A stretch of DNA of 11,116 nt from an uncultured bacterium (GTDB lineage: Bacteria; Bacillota; Clostridia; Peptostreptococcales; Anaerovoracaceae). The DNA lies in assembly GCA_905214225.1 (NCBI GenBank), contig CAJMLL010000057.1, forward strand, positions 1 through 11,116, read 5' to 3'. Positions 6,743-11,116 of the stretch are shown one piece after another; position 1 is the first letter of the stretch, and every line of letters starts with the position of its first letter. The position numbers and the translations under genes were made by a program. The notes below the pieces were generated by a model, which worked only from the letters and a program-made list of their open reading frames with translations, had not been told where the DNA came from and searched no databases.

Positions 6743-8674
6743 CTAAGCGTTCTGTGCAGCGACCATGCGGAGGAGGCCTCCGTCCTTAATCATGGTCTTC
6801 TGACGTTCGGTGAACTGGCCCACAAGAGGAATTTCCCCGCCGGTCGTCATGTCCTTCAGTGTGAAGGATCCGGATTCCAGTCCTTCCAGAACGCCGCTGA
6901 TCTCGAGCTTGTCGCCCTGGGTCAGCTTCTCGTAGTCCGCAGGATTCTTGAAGGTCAGCGGAAGAATTCCCGCGTTGATCAGGTTCGCGGCATGAATGCG
7001 GGCAAAACTCTTGGCAATGACTGCGCGTACGCCCAGGTAGAGCGGAACGAGCGCAGCGTGCTCACGGGACGAACCCTGGCCGTAGTTCTCGCCGCCTACG
7101 ATGATTCCTCTGCCTGCCTTCTTCGCACGCTCCGGGAAGGTCGGATCGACAACTTCGAAGCAGTACTGGGACAGGTGCGGAATGTTGGAACGGTACGGCA
7201 GAATCTTGGAACCGGCCGGCATGATATGGTCGGTCGTGATATTATCTTCTACCTTCAGAATCAGCTCGGCATCAAGCGTTTCTTTCGCCGGCTCTCCCAG
7301 CGGACATTCCTTGATGTTCGGTCCCTTGAGGATCTTCACGTCTGCAGCCTTGTCTGCCGGTGCCGGATCGATAACAGCGGTATCGTTGATCTTGAAGGAT
7401 TCCGGCATACTGATCTCCGGCATCTCGCCAAGGAGTCTCGGATCGGTGATTTCTCCGGTCAGTGCAGCGGCAACGGCCGTCTCCGGAGATACAAGGAATA
7501 CTTTTGCGTCCTTGGTTCCGCTTCTTCCCAGGAAATTTCGGTTGAAGGTACGCAGGGAAACGCCGCCGGAGTTCGGGGAGAATCCCATTCCGATGCAAGG
7601 GCCGCAGGCACATTCCAGAACTCTTGCGCCGGATGCGATGATGTCAGACAGTGCGCCGCAGTCTGCCAGCATGGTCAGAACCTGCTTGGATCCCGGTGAA
7701 ATGGAGAGGCTGACGGACGGATCGATGACCTTTCCCTTAAGGAGAGCCGCAACCTTCAGCATATCGAACAGGGATGAGTTGGTGCAGGAACCGATGCAGA
7801 CCTGATCAACCTTGGTTCCCTTCAGAGAAGCAACGGTCTTTACCGCGTCCGGGCTGTGCGGGCAGGCAATCATAGGCTCCAGCTTATCCAGATCGATGTC
7901 GATGACCTTATCGTACTCCGCATCCGGATCACTTGCCAGCGGCGTGTAATCTTCTTCTCTTCCCTCTGCTTTCAGGAATTCGTGGGTAACCTCATCGGAC
8001 GGGAAGATGGATGTGGTCGCGCCGAGCTCCGTTCCCATGTTGGTGATGGTCGCACGCTCCGGAACAGACAGCTGCTTAATTCCAGGGCCGCCCCACTCTA
8101 CGATGTATCCGACACCGCCCTTTACAGACAAAATGCGAAGGATTTCAAGAGAGATATCCTTGGCAGTGACAAATGGCTGAAGGGTTCCGGTCAGGTTGAC
8201 TTTAATCATCTTCGGCATGTTGATGTAGTAAGCACCGCCGCCCATGGCAACGGCTACATCCAGTCCGCCGGCTCCCATGGCCAGCATTCCGATTCCGCCG
8301 CCGGTCGGGGTGTGGCTGTCAGAGCCGATCAGAGTCTTTCCCGGCTTTCCAAAACGCTCCAGATGAACCTGGTGGCAGATGCCGTTTCCCGGACGGGAGA
8401 ATTTCAGTCCGTGCTTATAGGCCATGGACTGAATGAATCTGTGGTCATCTGCATTCATAAAACCGGACTGCAAGGTGTTATGGTCGACATAGGCAACGGA
8501 GAGTTCTGTCTTTACGCGGGGAATTCCCATCGCCTCAAACTCCAGATATGCCATCGTTCCTGTTGCATCCTGGGTCAGGGTCTGGTCGATTTTCAGGCCG
8601 ATTTCCTTTCCCGGAATCATTTCTCCCTTTACCAGATGATTTTTTATGATTTTCTGTGCAATGGTCAGTCCCAT
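6743..8674 (-). CDS. acnA: aconitate hydratase (single-chain, about 640 residues, Aquifex-type)
   Basis: This [4Fe-4S] enzyme isomerises citrate to isocitrate. The 643-residue chain has the LeuC-like catalytic part first (about residues 1-410) and the LeuD-like swivel last (about 470-643). This compact layout differs from the roughly 900-residue AcnA of E. coli and matches the Aquifex-type putative aconitase group. Cluster cysteines are C297 in GSCTNSS and C357/C360 in CACGPC. Other motifs are GSDSHTPTGGGIG (117-129) and the swivel active-site loop GQGSSREHAA (532-541), with the catalytic serine and arginine. The ATG shares its A with the regulator's stop (TAATG) and has AAGGAG 7 nt upstream, so translation is probably coupled. 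Homoaconitase and isopropylmalate isomerase belong to the same superfamily. Citrate synthase and isocitrate dehydrogenase on either side make aconitase the best call. The gene symbol is by function, not orthology to E. coli acnA. Confidence 0.92.
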   Translation of the reverse strand: MGLTIAQKIIKNHLVKGEMIPGKEIGLKIDQTLTQDATGTMAYLEFEAMGIPRVKTELSVAYVDHNTLQSGFMNADDHRFIQSMAYKHGLKFSRPGNGICHQVHLERFGKPGKTLIGSDSHTPTGGGIGMLAMGAGGLDVAVAMGGGAYYINMPKMIKVNLTGTLQPFVTAKDISLEILRILSVKGGVGYIVEWGGPGIKQLSVPERATITNMGTELGATTSIFPSDEVTHEFLKAEGREEDYTPLASDPDAEYDKVIDIDLDKLEPMIACPHSPDAVKTVASLKGTKVDQVCIGSCTNSSLFDMLKVAALLKGKVIDPSVSLSISPGSKQVLTMLADCGALSDIIASGARVLECACGPCIGMGFSPNSGGVSLRTFNRNFLGRSGTKDAKVFLVSPETAVAAALTGEITDPRLLGEMPEISMPESFKINDTAVIDPAPADKAADVKILKGPNIKECPLGEPAKETLDAELILKVEDNITTDHIMPAGSKILPYRSNIPHLSQYCFEVVDPTFPERAKKAGRGIIVGGENYGQGSSREHAALVPLYLGVRAVIAKSFARIHAANLINAGILPLTFKNPADYEKLTQGDKLEISGVLEGLESGSFTLKDMTTGGEIPLVGQFTERQKTMIKDGGLLRMVAAQNA

Positions 8675-9387
8675 TATTCCTCTCCTTCCACAATACCTGC
8701 AGCCTGTTTGCGCTCTTCCTCTTTTTTCTTTGTCAGAATTTCGTAGCTCTGCAGAACGCCCTTATAGGCGTGTTCGATATGCATCTGCATCAGTGTCTCA
8801 ACCTTATCGCCGTCGTGGTCGGCCAGAGCGTCCATGATCTGATGGTGCTCCGCGATGGATTCCACAAGACGTTTTTCCGTCTGCTCCAGGGATGCCTTTC
8901 TGTAACGCATCAGCTTGTGGTGCAGCGGCTGCAGAATTCTTTTCAGCACGCGGCTCTTGCTGGCAACGTACAGAAGATCATGGAATTCAGTATCCAGGTC
9001 TCTGACCTTGTCGGTGTCATTTTTCTGTGCGTAGAATTCCTGTTTTTCGATGATTTCCTTCATGTCAGCAAGCTGTTCATCCGTGATATGCTCTGCTGCT
9101 CTTCTGGTGGCCAGAACCTCTACACGGCGCTTGACCTCATAAATGTCACTGACGTCATCGAAGGTCATGCCCAGAACAACCGTGCCGTTCGTGGACTCTT
9201 CAATCAGGTCTTCTGCCATCAGCCGGTTCAGCGCTTCTCTGATCGGGGTGCGGCTGACGCCCAGTTCTGCGGTCAGTCTCTTTTCACTGATGATTTCTCC
9301 TCTGGCATAGGTGCCGTTCAGGATATTGTGCTCCAGCTGGTCGAAAACCCGGTCAGCCAGAGAGATTGTCTTATATTCCATTTTCAC
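8674..9387 (-). CDS. GntR-family transcriptional regulator, FCD subfamily
   Basis: This is a DNA-binding regulator of 237 residues. The start is GTG at 9387, with AAGGAG 9 nt upstream; an ATG two codons later would put the site 15 nt away. The N-terminal winged helix-turn-helix spans about residues 10-72 and contains the recognition-helix signature VSRTPIREALNRL (44-56). The C-terminal FCD ligand domain follows (about 78-215) and retains likely metal or ligand residues D132, H136, H181/H182 and H203. The tail is charged and lysine-glutamate-rich. FCD regulators typically sense small organic acids and dissociate from palindromic DNA. Its place between citrate synthase and aconitase suggests it controls this operon in response to a pathway metabolite. 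The effector (citrate, 2-oxoglutarate, another acid) cannot be read from sequence. It begins 33 nt after the citrate synthase stop. Confidence 0.9.
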   Translation of the reverse strand: MKMEYKTISLADRVFDQLEHNILNGTYARGEIISEKRLTAELGVSRTPIREALNRLMAEDLIEESTNGTVVLGMTFDDVSDIYEVKRRVEVLATRRAAEHITDEQLADMKEIIEKQEFYAQKNDTDKVRDLDTEFHDLLYVASKSRVLKRILQPLHHKLMRYRKASLEQTEKRLVESIAEHHQIMDALADHDGDKVETLMQMHIEHAYKGVLQSYEILTKKKEEERKQAAGIVEGEE

Positions 9388-9420
9388 TGTTCTTTTCTCC
9401 TTGGTTGATTCGCTTTTTGT

Positions 9421-10797
9421 CTATTTCTGAAATGGGTGCTCGCCCCAGTGTTTCTTTACCTGTTTCTCCAGCTCGCCGGTGGACAGTGCCGTGGTTCTTC
9501 CGTCTGCGTACTGTTCATCAACCCATTTCTTGATTTCATGGATTTTCGGATCGTCTTTCTCGATCTCGCGGTCCTTCGAAAGGCCGTAGTGCTCATTAAT
9601 CCAGTAAGCAATTCCGGCATTGCCGCTGGTCTTGCTGACGACAACTCCAGGCTTTCTGTTCAGCAGCTTCTTGGTGTTGAAGATGTTGTAAATTTCCTCA
9701 TCTTTCAGCAGGCCGTCTGCGTGAATGCCCGCGCGGGTGACGTTGAAGTCCTCGCCGACAAAAGGCTGCATCGGCGGAATATCGTAATGCAGTTCGTCCC
9801 TGTAATAGCGTGCGATTTCCGTAATGACTGTCGGATCCATACCGTCCATGGAACCTCTCAGCGATGCGTATTCAAATACCATTGCCTCCAGCGGAATGTT
9901 ACCGGTACGCTCGCCGATTCCCAGCAGTGTGCAGTTGACGGCACATGCGCCATACAGCCATGCGGTTGCTGCGTTTGGCACCGCCTTATAGAAATCGTTA
10001 TGACCGTGCCACTCCAGCATCTCGCTCGGAACACCGGCGTAATGCTGCAGACCGTAAATGATGCCCGGCACACTTCTCGGCAGCGCAACTTCTGAATACG
10101 GTATACCGTATCCCATCGTGTCGCAGGCGCGGATCTTGACCGGAATGCCCGCCTCATCAGAAAGCTTCATGATCTCCGTGATGAACGGCAGTACAAATCC
10201 GTAGAAGTCTGCTCTGGTGATGTCCTCTAGGTGGCAGCGCGGAATCAGTCCGGCATCGAAGGCAGAGCGGATCGTTTCCAGGTAGTAATCCACAGCCTGG
10301 CGGCGCGTCATCTTCATTTTATGGAAGATGTGATAATCACTGCAGGATACCAGAATTCCCGTTTCCTTGATTCCCAGATCCTTTACCAGCTGAAAGTCCT
10401 TCTTGGACGCACGGATCCAGGTCGTGATCTCCGGGAACTTATAGCCCAGCTCCATACACTTCTCCAGCGCTTCCCTGTCCTTCTTCGTATACACAAAAAA
10501 CTCCGACTGGCGGATAATTCCATATGGTCCGCCCAGCCGGGCCATCATCTTATACAGATCAACAATCTGCTTTACCGTATACGGCTCTCTGGACTGCTGA
10601 CCGTCACGAAAAGTCGTGTCCGTAATCCAAATGTCTTCCGGCATATTCATCGGAACGCGGCGATGGTTGAACGCAACTTTAGGCACGTTGTCGTAGTCAT
10701 AAATATCGCGGTAAAGATTCGGCTTTTTCACATCCTGCAGGGTGTACTTGTAACTTGCCTGCTCAAGTAAATGTGTCTTTTTAGATTGTTCCAGCAT
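9421..10797 (-). CDS. Re-citrate synthase (HMGL-like/isopropylmalate synthase superfamily)
   Basis: The enzyme condenses oxaloacetate and acetyl-CoA to citrate with Re-face stereochemistry, using a TIM-barrel fold unrelated to the common Si-citrate synthase. The start is ATG at 10797, with GAGGTG a few bases upstream; a longer frame to 10875 would run through the promoter. The 458-residue product carries the metal-site and catalytic motifs of the superfamily: D60-TTFRDGQQ (R64, D65), HLED (189-192), WHGHND (H264, H266), GERTGN (295-300), and GIHADG (357-362). An N-terminal extension of about 50 residues before the barrel and the length match Clostridium kluyveri-type Re-citrate synthase better than the roughly 380-residue homocitrate synthases. 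Isopropylmalate or homocitrate synthase are the alternatives; no regulatory LeuA domain is present. It is the first gene of an operon with the aconitase and isocitrate dehydrogenase that use its product. The same gene trio occurs in Clostridium acetobutylicum, as I recall. The family is oxygen-sensitive and known from strict anaerobes. Confidence 0.87.
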   Translation of the reverse strand: MLEQSKKTHLLEQASYKYTLQDVKKPNLYRDIYDYDNVPKVAFNHRRVPMNMPEDIWITDTTFRDGQQSREPYTVKQIVDLYKMMARLGGPYGIIRQSEFFVYTKKDREALEKCMELGYKFPEITTWIRASKKDFQLVKDLGIKETGILVSCSDYHIFHKMKMTRRQAVDYYLETIRSAFDAGLIPRCHLEDITRADFYGFVLPFITEIMKLSDEAGIPVKIRACDTMGYGIPYSEVALPRSVPGIIYGLQHYAGVPSEMLEWHGHNDFYKAVPNAATAWLYGACAVNCTLLGIGERTGNIPLEAMVFEYASLRGSMDGMDPTVITEIARYYRDELHYDIPPMQPFVGEDFNVTRAGIHADGLLKDEEIYNIFNTKKLLNRKPGVVVSKTSGNAGIAYWINEHYGLSKDREIEKDDPKIHEIKKWVDEQYADGRTTALSTGELEKQVKKHWGEHPFQK

Positions 10798-10829
10798 GTA
10801 ATCACCTCTTCCGTTATTTTCGTATTTAC

Positions 10830-10837
10830 GTATACAA
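10830..10837 (-). promoter_or_regulatory. candidate GntR operator at the transcription start
   Basis: TTGTATAC on the minus strand sits directly downstream of and touching the -10 box, over the expected start of transcription. The GTATAC core is a palindrome. A binding protein here would block initiation, so it is a natural site for the operon's own GntR regulator. Assignment is by position and by resemblance to FadR-subfamily TNGTnnnACNA sites. Confidence 0.4.
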
Positions 10838-10865
10838 GTATATGGCCGGCAGAGCATTCTGTCAA
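10837..10865 (-). promoter_or_regulatory. strong sigma-A promoter of the Re-citrate synthase operon
   Basis: On the minus strand, a perfect TTGACA (10860-10865) and TATACT (10837-10842) are separated by exactly 17 nt. Transcription would begin near 10830, giving a leader of only about 33 nt that carries the GAGGTG ribosome site. No other promoter is seen inside the operon. Confidence 0.85.
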
Positions 10866-10896
10866 TGAAATGCACCCGATTTTACAAGTATTTATT

Positions 10897-10904
10897 TTGT
10901 ACAA
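10897..10904. promoter_or_regulatory. candidate upstream GntR operator TTGTACAA
   Basis: A perfect 8-bp palindrome lies 32 nt upstream of the -35 box. It resembles the TTGTATAC element at the transcription start and the TGTATACA palindrome at 11030-11037. Short AT-rich palindromes are common, so each alone is weak; the similarity of the three is the argument. Confidence 0.3.
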
Positions 10905-10905
10905 C

Positions 10906-10947
10906 GGATATTTATTCACTGTCGTTGTTATTAACGCATAAATATCC
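10906..10947. repeat. 10-bp inverted repeat upstream of the operon promoter
   Basis: GGATATTTAT (10906-10915) and ATAAATATCC (10938-10947) are perfect reverse complements separated by 22 nt. The right arm overlaps a second palindrome, ATCCATGGAT (10944-10953). A further 6-4-6 repeat, TGTTAT and ATAACA, lies at 10958-10973. The arms lie upstream of the promoter, so they are more likely a pair of protein sites or a hairpin in DNA than a leader structure. Confidence 0.5.
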
Positions 10948-10952
10948 ATGGA

Positions 10953-11114
10953 TTATTTGTTATTATTATAACATTTTCGACAAAAGCCACCTGCCAAGGG
11001 GTTAATTCCTTGTGTGACACATACAAGCGTGTATACAGTATCCCGACTCCAGCCGATGCCTGTGCCGTCCACCAGCTGGCGAAATACAGCCGGATGCATT
11101 ATAAAATCAAAGGA
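10953..11114 (-). CDS. possible C-terminal end of a gene running off the window (uncertain)
   Basis: A minus-strand frame is open from the window edge to a TAA at 10953-10955, 53 codons. Its first two-thirds have the higher GC of the neighbouring genes and give a plausible protein sequence (for example HPAVFRQLVDGTGIGWSRD). The last codons are AT-rich and asparagine-lysine-rich. It could be the end of the next upstream gene, or an eroded remnant. The plus strand is also open over about 11015-11116, so the reading direction is not certain. I recognise no family, and no terminator follows it. Confidence 0.25.
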   Translation of the reverse strand, partial: SFDFIMHPAVFRQLVDGTGIGWSRDTVYTLVCVTQGINPLAGGFCRKCYNNNK

Positions 11115-11116
11115 TT

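Larger units (their letters stand above)
10798..11116. other. regulatory region upstream of the citrate synthase operon
   Basis: About 320 bases. From left to right on the plus strand it holds the short leader, the promoter (10837-10865), the TTGTACAA palindrome, the inverted repeat 10906-10947, ATCCATGGAT, the TGTTAT/ATAACA repeat and a TGTATACA palindrome (11030-11037). The density of palindromes is high compared with the other spacers. The far right returns to moderate GC and may be the end of another gene. Confidence 0.55.

Noticed and set aside
5625..8746. Long open frames on the plus strand opposite the isocitrate dehydrogenase and aconitase genes
   Set aside because: They are antisense to genes with complete catalytic motifs and good ribosome sites. 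Their products are Arg/Cys/Gln-rich without family motifs, and they lack supporting start signals.
5484..10797. Leucine (isopropylmalate) or aminoadipate-lysine pathway operon
   Set aside because: The dehydrogenase has the Ser-x-Asn substrate motif of isocitrate enzymes. The aconitase is one fused chain rather than separate LeuC and LeuD. The synthase lacks the LeuA regulatory domain and matches the Re-citrate synthase layout. Homocitrate chemistry cannot be fully excluded without assays.
10798..10875. Upstream extension of the citrate synthase frame to 10875
   Set aside because: It would begin upstream of the -10 box and run through the promoter and ribosome site. The ATG at 10797 has a proper GAGGTG site.
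10982..11030. Short inverted repeats (CAAGG with CCTTG; TGTGT with ACACA) near the right edge, considered as a terminator or RNA gene
   Set aside because: Arms are five bases, no U run follows on either strand, and no tRNA or known ncRNA pattern fits.
1..11116. Defence, CRISPR or other novel multi-gene system
   Set aside because: No direct-repeat array, nuclease, toxin or phage-like gene is present. The intact genes all belong to recognised metabolic, transport and regulatory families.

Overview
The window is a stretch of a strictly anaerobic Firmicutes (Clostridia-type) chromosome. All supported genes lie on the minus strand and are transcribed from high to low coordinates. The organism is inferred from the Gram-positive signals (strong AAGGAG/GGAGG ribosome sites, a consensus sigma-A promoter, stem-loop terminators with U runs), from moderate-GC genes separated by AT-rich spacers, and above all from a Re-type citrate synthase. 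That enzyme is known from strict anaerobes such as Clostridium kluyveri. The exact family is not determined here.

Right half (about 10865 to 5418): a four-gene operon for the oxidative half of the TCA cycle. The order is Re-citrate synthase, an FCD-type GntR regulator, a single-chain aconitase, and an NAD-type isocitrate dehydrogenase. It has a very good promoter (TTGACA, 17 nt, TATACT), short gaps or a one-base overlap between genes, and an 11-bp stem terminator. Together the enzymes convert oxaloacetate plus acetyl-CoA to 2-oxoglutarate, the precursor of glutamate. The embedded GntR protein is the obvious candidate local regulator, and TTGTATAC/TTGTACAA/TGTATACA elements lie at and upstream of the promoter.

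Left half (about 5202 to 1715): a two-gene unit for peptide use. A complete POT-family proton/peptide symporter is followed 29 nt later by a GTG-started Xaa-Pro aminopeptidase, and the unit ends in a 13-bp stem terminator. The pair suggests import of small peptides and cytoplasmic trimming of those with proline in position two.

Left edge (1336 to 1): a second, closely related POT transporter has its own promoter. It is cut off after about 375 of the expected 466 residues, where the sequence abruptly becomes unrelated and starts with a 7-9-7 inverted repeat. This looks like interruption by a mobile element whose body lies outside the window.

Three spacers exceed 300 bases. 1176-1829 holds a promoter, a terminator and a possible decayed ORF. 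5048-5483 holds a promoter/operator candidate, short repeats and a terminator. 10798-11116 holds the operon promoter, operator-like palindromes and a possible gene tail at the window edge. No RNA genes or CRISPR arrays were seen. The most notable points are the complete anaerobic glutamate-branch operon with a built-in regulator, the unusual N-terminal extension and double start of the isocitrate dehydrogenase, and the broken duplicate transporter.
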